Source of the DNA: Albugo candida
Taxonomy: Eukaryota; Oomycota; Peronosporomycetes; Albuginales; Albuginaceae
Reading direction: 5' to 3'
Assembly: GCA_905220665.1 (NCBI GenBank)
Contig: CAJNAR010000168.1
Location: forward strand, 248,001-312,000
Length of the DNA: 64,000 bases
Both the position numbers and the translations under genes were made by a program. Position 1 is the stretch's first letter; each line of letters starts with the position of its first letter. Shown piece by piece: positions 23,882 through 35,796 of this stretch. The notes under the pieces were generated by a model. The model saw only the letters and a list, made by a program, of their open reading frames with translations, had not been told where the DNA came from and did not search any database.

Positions 23882-24027
23882 ACGATCCTTGTACGTTTAC
23901 AGCAAAGCTCGGAAAGCAAAGGGATCAATGTTGGGGGCAACTACGCATGATTCTTTTGTTCAAAGTCTCGTATACGTTACCAGCCTTAACGCAATGGTTA
24001 TCGATTGTCAAAATGGATGAAAATGAG
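23882..24027 (+). CDS. Internal exon, duplicated at 38.9-39.0 kb
   Basis: Bounded by a strong 3' splice signal (CTTGTTTTAATTGCAAG) and a 5' splice site (GAG|GTACGAG). The frame between them is open (QLRMILLFKVSYTLPALTQW). The block at about 38,900-39,030 aligns to it, keeps the GTACGAGCA donor and reads RRHSYILLESAIYQVKRMRW. The family is not recognised. Flanking exons were not closed. Confidence 0.4.
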
Positions 24028-25000
24028 GTACGAGCACGCTGATAGATGTTTCTGATAGCCACATGATCATAAATTGACCATTCCAATTAGAAAGAGTTAA
24101 ACGCAACGGATTCATTCAATAGATCAAGAACTGAAGGCATGTTAGCGAATCTACTCGAGTAGCCAAGACGCTATTCGCGCTTCAGTGTCATGCTGATAAA
24201 TGCGCGCACGGTGTTCAATCACGCTTGGTCGGGATGCCTTACCCGCTTCAGACATGGACCAGAGAAATGTATCAAATTCGCTGCATGTTACGCGTGTAGT
24301 GTGAGATTCATTGTATAGCGAAGCGTATGTAAAAACGTCTGGGCGTTAATCATATTGGTCGTACCTGTAGCCGGGAAACGCGCCGTCAAATTATGTAGGG
24401 AGCTTCTCCGATCGTCAACGCACCGTTTTTTTGCAACGGGAAATGAGATTGAGGCAGCTGCTTACATTGATTGCATTCGTTGCATTAGACGCTTTAAGTA
24501 TGTCGGAAAGCGCGTGGAATTGCATACAATACTCTAGAGATTTTACTTCAGCGACGATCGCCAAATAGTGACTCCTCACCCCTCCGAAGCATCACAGCTT
24601 GACGACTCAACAAGCGAGAATGTTGCGTCGACATACTCCTTCAGGACGCACTTGATCTGATATTGCTGACTTATGAAACGCAATAAACCTATCACTGCAC
24701 TAGTGTGTCACAAATGGCATTAACTTCCTGCATAATCTATTAAACGATTCTTTCATACAGCTTTCATTGTCTGGTCAGTTTGTGTCAGCAAATTTTGAAT
24801 TGATCAATTCCCTTCTAATTTATATCCGTTAAGCAAGGGCCTTCGACGGTATTATCACGACACTAGGAAATTACCATAGGAATTGGAGAAGATGAATCAT
24901 TTGCTATGAGACTTAACATAATGCTGTTCTTTTTGCTCTGTATTATTCTTTCTCCCTCTATGCTCAATCATCGGATCTAAAGATATGACATGAGAGTTAG
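24000..25000 (+). repeat. Duplicated block, partner at ~38,990-40,090
   Basis: The two blocks align along about 1 kb in the same order. Landmarks: GAGGTACGAGCA (24,025), GCAGCTGCTTA (24,457; partner about 39,610), GTGTCACAAA (24,705; partner about 39,807), AAGCAAGGGCCTTC (24,832) and CACGACACTAGG (24,857), AATGCTGTTCTTTTT (24,919; partner about 40,033). Divergence is substantial, so the duplication is old. Exon-like frames inside are intact at about 39 kb but broken here. Confidence 0.65.
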
Positions 25001-25869
25001 ATCAACAGGCAGCTTGATCTTGTGTGTTTGAGAACGAAAACATCAGTATTATTCGCTTTTTTGTAATTTTACGCTCTTGTAAATCTAACTTATGAATATT
25101 TCACAGTAGATAAGATTTTCAGGCCACACACTGGAAAAATCTATTCCTAGAATCTGCTGGAGACACAGAATTGGAATCATAAGATCTATCCTATCGGCAA
25201 CTTCTAAATCCATTTTCCTGCATCATCTCATCTTCATTAGACTCATCGAAAGAGGACATCATAGTCTGGAATCCGCTACGCTCCGACGGTAATTGGTTCG
25301 TTAGAGAAGAGCAAAAGTCTGCAGGATTGCGAGTCTGCATAAACATGTTGGTGTTTGTTCGTTCATTCCAAGGCGTGCTTTTATAATACTGGTGATCAAG
25401 ACAGAAGGCTAGGAAAATTCAACCCCGATACATCCATTATTGTGCACAAAGCTTGATAATAAAAATAGATTCTTGAATGCGTACGAGCTGCAATTTGATG
25501 TCACACTTGAGAAAGTCTTATATCTCTTCGGTCATGTACTGTGTATGCTTCACTTTTTATGATTGATTTAACAAGCTTCCTATTCCACGACGAGTTACAT
25601 TACGTTTAGTCGTGACGCTATCGACGTATCGACGACAGTGCATCATATCCTGAACCTATCTTGCATTTGCGAAAGTGCATTCAGCCGGGATTTTTGAAAT
25701 TTAGGATGTGGTTCATTTGGGACTAACTAGGGCTGTTGTATTCTCTCCGGTTAGCATTCATCATATAGACCCCTACTGAGAGAGCACTTTTTCCTCAACT
25801 TGAAGCCCTACGAACTCAGATGTCATTTGCACGGGGATACTTCTTTCTCAATAATGGATTACTTGCGTG

Positions 25870-26400
25870 CTCAATGACCGCTTGAGACATGAAAAAAATT
25901 TGAGGGGTAAGACAACAGATCGTTGGGGATGGTTTCCTGCGTCTTTTAATAGCTTTGATACTGACTGAGCTGATAGATGCGACATAAGAAAAGCTCTTGC
26001 ATTGGATCCAACTTTTCCTTGAGTTAGACAGAATAGCAAGACCGTCTCATGAGTACGACCGAGATAGCGGAAGAGACTGAGCACATGCGAGCTAATTTAT
26101 CTCCAGGTAAAGATGCACCAATGGCTGCGTTTTACCATCTTAATGCGGAAACGTGTCGCGAGGTTTGAGAGATTGTGTTTTCAGTTGGAAATAGGTATCT
26201 TCGATCGATTATTATACAAAGTAGGAGGACGAGGTGATCGTGGTACTATAGGACGATCACACTACTTTGTGGTGATGTGAAAGCACTTCCAAAATCATTC
26301 GCGCATCGATGGTGACAATTTTGCCATAATCAAATCAATAAACTCGAAAAGCATTCGTGTGAGTGAGGTCGATGTTTCACCACATTCGACTCAAAAAAGG
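25870..26400 (+). mobile_element. Decayed LINE reverse transcriptase fragment
   Basis: The frame DRLMSTTEIAEETEHMRA, then SPGKDAPMAAFYHLNAETC (about 26,040-26,160), matches STTEMAEAIKHMRS and SPGMDGLPAAFYQLDPETF of the LINE-3 RT. Further on, YKVGGRGDRGTIGRSH (about 26,220) corresponds to YKKGSRGDPGNYRPIA. Upstream, DRWGWFPASFNSFDTD (about 25,930) corresponds to DHWCGVMGSLYSSETD. Several stops are present. Only the N-terminal RT part remains. It is closer to LINE-3 than to LINE-1/2 by eye. Confidence 0.7.
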
Positions 26401-27100
26401 CGACTTTGGAAAGAGTTACGAGTGAATGCAATCTAGGTGGAAACTGTGTGCGAGGGGACAAGCGTAATTATTTTCAAAACGTTTTGCAGCGCTGAGCGCA
26501 TCCCACCGCCGCCTTACTTGACTAAAAGTCATATTTATTGACTCATATACACTTTGTGTTTTTCTTAACACCTTGCAGTGATATACTGGCGACTGCTGAT
26601 ATACTGGACATGACACGATGTCAGAATTAGACGTGTGCTTCCGTTATGAAATTTGTCGAAGAGGTACATTAACTAGTCCGACTTGTAGTACGCTGTATCG
26701 TATTATTCCTGAAGCTTTCTTGTATCCAAATAAAGTAGAAACCGCTGAGGATCTCCAGGCAGTCAACCTTCATGGGCTTGTAAAAAAATCAGTCAGGCAT
26801 TTCTCACGGCTGAGCTTTTGCAGTATGCTCTTGTCTTCACAGCACTTCTTCTCAATCATTTTCGAATAAATAATGTCCAAGGCGCGAGTCTTAAATTCGT
26901 GTCGAATCAGCATTGTAGAAAAGGCTCACAGATCGGAAATGTGTTTGGTAGCACTTTCAGCGTTTGTGACCAAAGAGCGCACGTTCTACTGATAAACTGA
27001 GGAAAAAGTGAATGTCTACAACTAGAGTAGAGCGAACATGCTGATACCACTACATTAAGGAGACTTTGGAATTTCTAGTCACTTCTTACCCAGTCAACCT
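26401..27100 (-). repeat. Duplicated exon-bearing block, partner at ~28,560-29,270
   Basis: Same-orientation repeat. Shared landmarks include CGCTGAGCGCATCCCA (26,492 and 28,656), TCAGAATTAGACGTG-like sequence (26,620 and 28,810) and CTTCACACCACT/CTTCACAGCACT (26,835 and 29,094). On the minus strand this copy reads LDIIYSKMIEKKCCEDKS (about 26,870) and RRRWDALSAAKRFENNYA (about 26,500). The partner reads CEDESMLGTFS and DALSASEPAKTKKAF in the matching places. These are likely upstream exons of the gene at 27,464-28,543 and of a truncated paralogue here whose downstream part is replaced by the LINE fragment. Confidence 0.5.
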
Positions 27101-27463
27101 TTTCCTCCGAAGTAGATGCGCATTTTGCGTACGCGCTCTAGGTGTTCTAGATATCTGTCTATTCATATAAAAGCTTTCATTGTTGGCTTGAAGTGACATG
27201 CGAGTTGTTTCCCTCACAGGATGTATGGACCGTACTTCGTGGATTGATAACTTGTAGCGAAGGATGCTTAAATGAGGCCCTTATTATTACACATTTCCAC
27301 CATCTGCAAATAATAAAGATATCAAGCACAAGTAAAGCAGATCTTATATTTTGATCTTTAGCCATGATTGGTCTGACCGGAATGACCGCTGGGAGAAGCA
27401 CAATTAGATATCCACGATAGAGGGTGACATTTACATGTAACGCGCTCCTTGGGTCCTTCGTTT
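27101..27463. other. No supported gene
   Basis: 3' flank of the minus-strand gene ending at 27,464. A 74-codon minus-strand frame (27,401-27,177) has no recognisable motif. Confidence 0.4.
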
Positions 27464-28543
27464 CTACGAGTCCAATTGATGCTTGCTTGCGTCATCTAAG
27501 CGCATGCTGTTGAAATTTGCTTCTTCCATTTGATTCGTCTTCAGCGCACGTGGATGTGGATACGCGTTTCGCAAATCTCCATCACTGGATCTGAGCAACG
27601 GCTTAGTGGAACTAGAGCGGTCAGTAAAACTTCTGCGGACTCCGTATAAACCCGTATACACGCTGTTTAAAACTCTTGCAAGTTGCTCCGACTCTGAGGG
27701 ATTGATAATGTTACTGGATGATTTGTGACATATGCGTAATGTTAGTCTCTCTCAACCTCAGCCTCCTATGCATTAGTTTACCTTATTTCAAAATGTATTG
27801 GGGTGTCACCGTTCAACCATAATTCATAGCTACCATCACTCCTTTGGCAGAAATTAGTCTTTCGTCATTGGCATTTGATATATCTACTGATACCATTTTT
27901 GTGCTTTGCTTATGTCCAGACGGTAAATTTCTTGTTTGTGTCTCCTATCAAATAGAGATATTGAGCTTTTCCTTTAACGAATACTTTCAATATATTTTAC
28001 TCTTCTGTCAGAACACGTGCTGTAAATGACCTTTCTTGTAGCTCTTCATCATATTTCCACACGCCGTTGGCGTTCGTTTTTTCTAATTCAAGAGTAGATC
28101 TAGCTTTGAATCTCGGCTCCTTGTGATAGACAGTACCGGATGATTGTATATGCTGATTTTCAACATGTTTATTGTTGCCCGCACTTAGTGAATCATTATA
28201 ACCGATAAAAGGCATGATTCCACCCATATCCAAAGCCCCGAACCACAAAATTGCAGCTGGAAAATTAAGGATCGGCTTCATTTCCACGTTGGGACTCGAG
28301 TGATAAAAGAAAATGATCAGTTCGTAGAAAAATATGTGATCTCGTGTGGGCGATAGGTTGAGGGTAGGAATTGAGGTGATGTACTTCATGCACTGGCTCC
28401 ATAGTACTTAGGAGCCAATCCTTGCGTTCTGCGCATCCTTTGTCCATCTTGCAAGCATTCGATTGGGGAGGAATGAAACGGTATATAATCCGCTTGGCTG
28501 AAAACGTTATGTGGTTCGTCCTATCGACAGAAGATATCATCAT
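27464..28543 (-). CDS. Five-exon gene, unrecognised family, ~250 aa as modelled
   Basis: Exons: 28,543-28,408 (start uncertain), 28,256-28,001, 27,944-27,894, 27,841-27,782, 27,713-27,464. Introns of 151, 56, 52 and 68 nt all begin GT and end AG, and each joins open frames in phase. Readings across junctions are protein-like, for example ARVLTEE|RHKQEIYRLD, QKW|SDGSYELWLNGDTPIHFE and IR|SNIINPSESEQLARVLN. The N-terminal exon contains YRFIPPQSNACKMDKGC and RKDWLL. The C-terminus is Ser/Arg-rich (FTDRSSSTKPLLRSSDG). A paralogue with matching exon pattern lies at 30,831-31,835. Further 5' exons probably exist at 28,560-29,260. No enzyme motif or transmembrane segment is evident; the family could not be named. 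Confidence 0.65.
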
Positions 28544-28559
28544 ATCTTAGGTTCGTTAT

Positions 28560-29260
28560 CAGCACATTGGTGATGTGGTGAGATTACAAAGCTTGCCATC
28601 CACGTGGGTACCAAGTGCAGGTGAGAAAAGCCTTCTTGGTTTTAGCTGGTTCTGAAGCGCTGAGCGCATCCCATTACCGGCTGACTTAGCACAAAGTCGT
28701 AGTTCTGAAGTCATCGAGTATTTGGGCATTTCTGATCCCCTCACGGCGATTTATTGGCAACCGCTGATATGCATACGATACTCACTGAATTGGACACGCT
28801 ACGATGTCAAAATGAGACGTGTTTGAGGTATGATTTCGTACAGTGACTGATTCGATATGTAGCCCAAAGCGGCCATATAGACGATTTTTACTGTATCCCA
28901 TACATCCCGAAGCAGACTTTTATCCAAAATGCAGAAGAAAACGCTACGACGTTGACATATTTTTTAAATAGTCATCTTGTGCCGATCTCTGAGAAATCAA
29001 TTATGTCAAGCTCATCTTGCTTGACGAACTTGATGGCGGGGAATCAAGTCAGGCGTGTTTGGTACAGCTGAAAGTTCCCAACATGCTCTCGTCTTCACAC
29101 CACTCGGCCTACTAGGCTCATATTTGGATGGGAATCGTCTAAGGCGTAAGTTTCCAGTACATGACAATCCAACATTGTAGAAAACGATCGTAAACGGACC
29201 GATTTGGTATGGTTCCCTCCTGAAGATTACTTCGATGCGGATGATAGAGGGGGAGGGCAT
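28560..29260 (-). CDS. Probable 5' exons of the five-exon gene
   Basis: Open minus-strand patches conserved with the block at 26,401-27,100 suggest exons, for example DALSASEPAKTKKAFLTC (about 28,660-28,610) ending at a GTACCC donor whose phase fits the G|ACG start of the next exon at 28,520. Farther upstream, CEDESMLGTFSCTKH (about 29,090) matches CEDKSILQKLS of the other block. The complete chain could not be established. Confidence 0.35.
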
Positions 29261-30830
29261 TCTTAGCGTTTGAGGATCGGGGCACGTTCTATCTAGACTT
29301 GACGAAAATAGTGAATGCTCGCGAGTTCGGGAGAGCTACCATGCTGGCATCGATGTATTTGAAAGACTATACATCTTAGATGTTTATAGTCACTCCTTGA
29401 CCTAGTACGCGCTCTCGATGATAGGAGGTGGTGACTTGAAGTGTCAGGTGAAATTTCTCAGACATCAGTACATGTATTGCGTTCTTTTTTGGCTGTAGAC
29501 GATGCTTGGATCAGATCCTTTGTATTCTGCAACAACATACCGGCATATTCAAATACCAGAGACATCAAATGAAGATGCTGCAAATCTTTTTATAAATGCA
29601 TTGTACCCGAGACCGATTAATGCAGCAGAGAACGTATGAATAAATTGAACATGTTGGTGTCGAATTGACAGCTAGTACGGTTTCGTGATACCCAGGTTGT
29701 ACAATACAGAGAAGGCAAGAAGTCAAATACAAGTTGGTTCCGAATCATTTGGGATAACAAACCCGTTTGAGTTTAGCGGTGAAGAAAGATTTTGCAAGAT
29801 AAAGTAAGCCTTCTTTTTTCATTCCAAAACATTGCCTTACAACCAAGCGTTCATGATGCCTCCTGCGAAAGTGACCAAGAGGTACAAAACACCTGGTAAC
29901 GCAGAATATCATTTTTAATCGATGCCAACAAAAACGTTCATGAATTATGAATTTGTCTAATTCAGAGAGCTATTATGTTGATATAGCCACGTCGAGCTCA
30001 CGAAGTGGAACCTCCATGCCGTTATTTGAGAGTCTTGACAATTTAATACGACCATATAGGAAGGGCAAAAATATAAATTGTCTCATCGCATGGTCAAACC
30101 TATCTAGAGATTCCAACCATATAAACATCACACGCACGTATCCTGAGTATTGTGCAATTGCGATGGTGTTGCGGAATCTAGGAGCACCGTTGCCGAAAAA
30201 ACTCGCCAATTCCGTCGCTATCGTCATATTTGTTTAGATCAGACACTTACAATGCTCTTTCAAATTTTCTCAACCATCCGCTGTAAGAATAATGAAAGAG
30301 CGACTTTCGTTGTAGAAAACTCCAGAGCCATCCATACAGAATCCTTCCTCTGCTGTCCTAATCGCCGAAAATCTCATTGTACCGGATAGTATACGAGCTG
30401 TTTCCTATGTTCACAGAACTGGCAATACTTTCTGCCTCGCTGCTGTAGCACAAAGAAACAATTCACATAAAAACAATTCACATAAAAACAATTCACAGAA
30501 TGAGCGTTATTGGACTGGCTCCAGTGAAGATATTGCCTGCAAGATCCTTCATAGAAGAATGATGTCAATCTCAGTCGTTGCATATTGAAGAGAATGTCGT
30601 GAATACATCGACAAGCTAACAGTTAAAAGGGAGCACTAGATTTGCTCTTCAAGAAAATTATCAGTTTTCCGTGAAAATCAGGCATGTTTCAATAAGAGGC
30701 GCTGTAGTTTTCGGCGAATAATTTATGCACTGCACAGCTCATTTAGTCCTTGAAAGATGGGAGGTATTCGCAGTGCCCTCATGTACTTCATACAGGACTA
30801 CAAATTTCGAATGCGCCCACTATAAAGTTA
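29261..30830. other. No closed gene; exon-like patches
   Basis: A 96-codon plus-strand frame at 29,947-30,237 (RPYRKGKNINCLIAWSNLSR) is the most protein-like patch and could be an up-stream exon of the plus-strand paralogue. It overlaps an 84-codon minus frame. At about 30,455-30,500 an ACAATTCACATAAAA unit is repeated three times. Confidence 0.35.
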
Positions 30831-31835
30831 TGATCTGGATTTGTTTTATCGATCCGACGAACCCTACAACCATTTCAGCCACACACATCCGATACCGTTT
30901 CATTTCTCCCCAATCGAATGCTCACAAGATGGAGAAATGATGGGCAGAACGCAAGGATTGGCTGCTGAGTACTATGTAGCCAGTGCAACTTCATCTCCTC
31001 AATTCCTACCCTCAACCTATCGCCCTACGAGATCACTCTCTCTCCTACGAAATGATCATTTTCGATTAATACTTCGAGTGCCAACGTGATAATGAAGCCA
31101 TTTTTTTTTTATCCAGTTGCAATTTTGTGGTCCGGAGTTTTGGATATGGGTAGAATTGTGCCCTGTTTCAGTGTTAAGCAAGGGTCGGGTGCTGGCATTC
31201 ATCGAGCTGCCACAGTGCGGAATGATCGACCACCATCTCTCCCAATAGTGCAGCGGCAGAGGTAATGCGAAATGAAAGACATCAAATAGTGATAAGATGA
31301 CTTTTTGCTGAAGGTATAATGGGGTCACTAACGTGCTGGCGCCAGATCGTAGACCCATAAACGAGTAAGCCGAAAGACGTTGGTAGGGAAGAGAGAAGCT
31401 AATCTGGTATCCTATAGTGTAATTAGTTCACAAGGCACGGTTTACGATGAATCTGAAAAAGTTATCGCCTATTTTGTAGACACGTAAGCCATAATGAGAG
31501 AAACGGGAAAGTAATTCACTCACTATTCATTGCAGGAAAGATGAAGTATACTTGATCGCGATGACTAATGGGATTACCGTCAAATTACTGTACTGTACAT
31601 CAGAATATATATGTAAGGGGGAGGGCTAAGTCTGATTATTTGTTTCTCAAGGGATGGTGCTTTTCCGGCACCTGGAGTGGTTGCGGCGATGCAGGAACTT
31701 TTGAATAAATTATACAAAAAGAAGCAAGCGATGACACTGAATGGACCTAAGAATACAGCCGTACAAGCAGGACAGTCATCTACGCATCTACGTGTACTGA
31801 AGACGAAGTCCAAGAATGCGGAATACTACAAATGA
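30831..31835 (+). pseudogene. Six-exon paralogue of the 27,464-28,543 gene, probably broken
   Basis: Exons: ~30,831-30,968, 31,117-31,261, 31,314-31,364, 31,427-31,483, 31,536-31,612, 31,652-31,835. The first introns are 148 and 52 nt, matching 151 and 56 nt in the paralogue, with identical phases and an equal 51-nt third exon. Shared residues: YRFISPQSNAHKM, ERKDWLL, AILWSGVLDMG. Coherent joins: NDSQGTVYDESEKVIAYFVD then KDEVYLIAMTNGITVKLL. The last exon ends HLRVLKTKSKNAEYYK. Damage: an in-frame TGA at 30,938-30,940, and a one-base phase mismatch at the last intron next to an AT run (31,604-31,612). Either could be a sequencing error, so complete loss of function is not proven. Confidence 0.6.
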
Positions 31836-34109
31836 TATGTGCGTTTTTGATGCCGGCAAGCAGTAGAATTCACTCGCGGGAAGAAGGGAAAAGAGGCTGG
31901 TAATGATGTAGTTGCACCCTTTCTCGTCGGTGTGTTGTCTGTCTTTCGCCAAATGTTCACGATGTTTCAATCATTGCCATAGATCAGCTTGTATATTTGC
32001 TATTTTAATCCACCAACTTTTGTTTTGTTACTTTGCGAATGCTCCTATGAAGCAGTAAACATGCGCTTCGAATCGTTGGTGGAGTGCAGTATCACCATTC
32101 CCATCCACAGCCTCAATATCGAACTCAATGTTGACAAAATCTGAACAAAACATAACACCATGATTCATATACTTACTGACAGCACTTTATCTGAAACACG
32201 CTACAAGATTGGACGATGATTTCACCGGGCCAATATGCATCGAATAAGGTCTAAAGTACCCTGGATTTACTGATGACAGCCAAAATAGCTCTTACTACTG
32301 TACCTACTTACGAGCAGCTACAACATGCAATTGTGCTACTTACATTAAAACCTGAGCGATTGGATTGGTATTGATGTTGGCAATACAATTTTCTCTGAGA
32401 ATGACATTAGAGATAATCAGCAGTAGCAAAGCATATGCATTGTGCTGTTTATAGAAGCGTTTCGTTTCGATTCAATGAAAGCCGAGTTCGACAGTCGTTC
32501 CAATCGTTTCTCAAACAAAATGAGGCAAGAGCAAGTGATATCGTAAGAAAATCACAGTAGATGATCGCAATTTCGAAAATGCATAAACCTCTCGGGCTAA
32601 GTCTTTTCGCTTGCATTTGATAAGAGAAGTGCTCCAACAAGGATGTATCAGTCGGGCTAGATCAAACCAGGTTTCGCTAGCTTAGCAAACTCGTCTCCTT
32701 GCCGCTGAACAGCTATGATAGACCGGTACAATCACAGACTTACAATCATTATAATACTACTAAATTCATCCAACATTTCTTATTTGTTGGCAGAGCCTAT
32801 GAAAGCCTGAGTATAGGAGCTTATTTTAATTTAAAGCCATTGCAAGACGATTGCCCAGTCTATGTTGTTGTGGACGCGTAACGTGATTGTACGAGATCTA
32901 GCTGAACTCATCCAAAGAGTATTTTCGGTGAAATTTTGGATTGGTTTGGATTATATCATGTCGCTCATAAACGATCGATTGCATTCGACAAAGTTGATGG
33001 CAATTGGTAAGAGGATACGCTATATACAACTCGTTATATTCTTAGGTGAAAATTGACAAACTACATAAAAGCATTTGAATATTGACATTATGTCCGTCTA
33101 GACATCACTGACTGTAAGTTCTCACCTCTTTCGCAGGCCTCGAGATTTACCTGCCTTTTAGTGTTGTGATACCACCGACCGCGTCTTATTCTCCCGTTAT
33201 ATGATAGCTGATAGCTTGAGCACAGAGTATTTAGGCCTCCCGTCAAGCCTGTAATCAGAGCTACCGATTTAGTGGAGAATGTCCCTGTAGATGCGTTCCT
33301 ACTGATCTCATCATCGATATGCGTGGAAATGTCAGTCTGCATCAAGCACTTCCGTTTGAGCTCAACAGGATGCTCTAGAACAGACTATGCGGAATTTGGA
33401 ATCGCAGGTGCAAGAACAATCCTTTATTTTGCCTTCAACTGATGTGCAACATATATCTCATCTTATCCAAGAACTCCTTTTTCTGGTTATTAGGATTGAA
33501 ATCGATCTATGTTCCCGCTTCACTTCTGATCGTGCTTCACTTGAAAGTGAAGCTCCACGATAGCATCCTATCGGTGCGCCATTAAAACGCTACTATTATT
33601 CTCGATCAATTGTCATAGACGCCCATTCTCTATGAATGATTTTGGACGTACCACAACAGGTAATTCGTTTTGATCATCAATTCTCAACGCATGAGAGAAA
33701 GACCAGAAGACTATTGCAAGCCAACGTGGGGAGCGGATGGATATGGCGCAAAATTCTCAAATCCGGGCCACTAGTTGGAAATCAAGAGGCCGTCCACTAG
33801 CAGAAACCCCATGCCACCCAGCTTTCAGGAATAACTTCGAGCAGATCATGCGACATTCCATCTTGCATTTATCTGCAATCTATCAAAATTTGAAGTCGCG
33901 AAAAATAGGTTCTCCACTAATCGAATGAGACCTGACTAAACCATAAATCACTATAGACGCTATTGCAGCAAAGTCCTTCACATATCCGGCTCGTCATAAT
34001 GGAGACGGAAATCACTCCAAACTGAATTTGCATATCCAGATACAACCCTCGGTCACATTTTACGCCACCCAAAAGTTTTAATTTTAACAGAGCAGAGCAT
34101 CCTCGGAGA
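31836..34109. other. No closed gene; possible small exons
   Basis: Patches with protein-like reading: plus strand 32,740-32,880 (FVGRAYESLSIGAYFNLK) and about 32,862-32,930 (TRNVIVRDLAELIQRVF, followed by a GTGAAATT donor-like site); minus strand 33,345-33,090 (DISTHIDDEISRNASTGTF). None could be linked into a gene, and none is recognised. Confidence 0.3.
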
Positions 34110-34410
34110 TAAGTGACTACCGAGAACACTCCACTGTCAACGAAGGGAGACACCTATCTCCGTTCCTGTAGTCATCCAGTCATTACAGTCAGACGTGTAT
34201 CAAAGATGGAATCGTACATCTTTTGGATGTGCTCTTCTTGTGCCGGCCAAGCTGCTCACGGGGTCTTTGAAGAATCGCACTTTCGACAAGAGCCGACTGA
34301 ATGGATCGGTACCTTCGTCGCTCCGTCTGCACCAAGACATACAAAGTTCTATTGCCTGTTTGTCAGTGCCTATTATTGGGGCTCAACATTTTTATGACGA
34401 TTTTAGCTGA
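34110..34410 (+). mobile_element. Possible copia integrase remnant
   Basis: A frame around 34,230-34,405 reads CSSCAGQAAHGVFEESHFRQ then EPTEWIGTFVAPSAP and YYWGSTF, with DDFS in the next frame. The order (Cys-x2-Cys, small basic/Gly patch, EP-x-E/W-I-x-T, then DDFS/DDYS) resembles the start of a copia integrase. Frames differ and flanks show no other pol motif, so this is tentative. Confidence 0.35.
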
Positions 34411-35796
34411 TGTGACACGATAGAAAAAGGCGTCGCGTCGGAATGAGCACGCCCCAGCTTTCATGACCTTGGAATGCCATGATTTCGTAATTTATTGCAT
34501 CGAAGTGAACAGAGACCACAACGCCGAGAAATGAAAATTTCCTGCAAGCCCTACTAAGGCATCAGCAGTATGCGCTCGATCATGTTGTCTGAGCTGTCGC
34601 ATCTGATAAGCTGACTATCTAGCTTCAATTGTAGCATCGGTGGCGATAGACAACTCGGTTTCTCGCATTAAAGTGTCCATAGTAGCAAAATTCCGATTGC
34701 TTCTAATGAATTACGTTAAGCTTTGTCTTTTACGTATCAGATACATAAACTCTTTCCTTTAAGACCTGCCACTTCGTGGCTCTACCAGGCGTAACATACC
34801 GACTTGAACTTGACTTTTTCCTTCGTAATTATTGCATGCTATGTGATGTGATACGCTTCATGGTAATCCTGCATTTTATATCCATGCGATTTATGCACAC
34901 ATGCGTAAGCATCGTTGTCGTCTAACGACAAACACCAAACGTGGTGAATTACAAACATTTGATCATATTAGAGATAACGCGAGTAATAAAAGCATGCATT
35001 CTATGTAATGTAAGACACATCTGAAATCTTGACTGTTTTGGTTACCTTCACAATCTGAACAGCTGTTCATATCTCGAACCATCTTTTGCAGCATCGGGGT
35101 TTAATTTGCTGCAGTATCTGAGAAAATGGTATTGAACTTTTCAAAAATTGAACTCCTTTCTGAGTTCTTCGCAGGATTTAATCGTACATTCCACTTTCTA
35201 TCCAACGATCCTGCCTCGGACCACTGTCTTATGCGGATCTGCGCACGCGGTTGCAAGCTTCTTTTGCGTGGAACTTATGTGCGCCAATGCTTCTTGGATC
35301 TCGGGCTCTTCTTCTATTCACTACAGAAACAGGAACACTTATACAATCAATATACTTCACCATATTGTAGAGACTGAGATGAACTTCGATTATTGACCTG
35401 CGAGTGACGTCGAAAGAGTGCTCGAGATCAGAACAGACTGTCCAACCAATGAGTAATCCCACACGCCGCAGTTCGGCAAAATTAATTCTTGTGCGGAAGT
35501 CAAGGGGAGATGAAAGTGGCACTTCGGTGCTTCTGTTAGGTAGATCGTCAGATCATCGGTCTCTTTACATCTATGGCTTTATAGGCCAACAAAACACCAG
35601 GGTACATGCTACCGCAACACTGACATGAGCGCGTCCAGGAGAGCAGTATGGGTGTATTCCATTCAAGCTGAGAACTCCAATTGGCGGTTCGATAGCGAAG
35701 CTGTATGTAGCTGAGAGGATCTTGACATAGAACACGAGAAAAGTTTTCGTGCATTTTAAAAAGACTTTTTTTTCATCTATCGCTAAAAATCTCCAG
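34411..35796. other. No closed gene
   Basis: AT-rich. Two overlapping plus-strand frames near 35,126-35,400 and one minus-strand frame at 35,522-35,229 compete, and none has a motif. It may contain upstream exons of the gene ending at 36,159. Confidence 0.35.
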
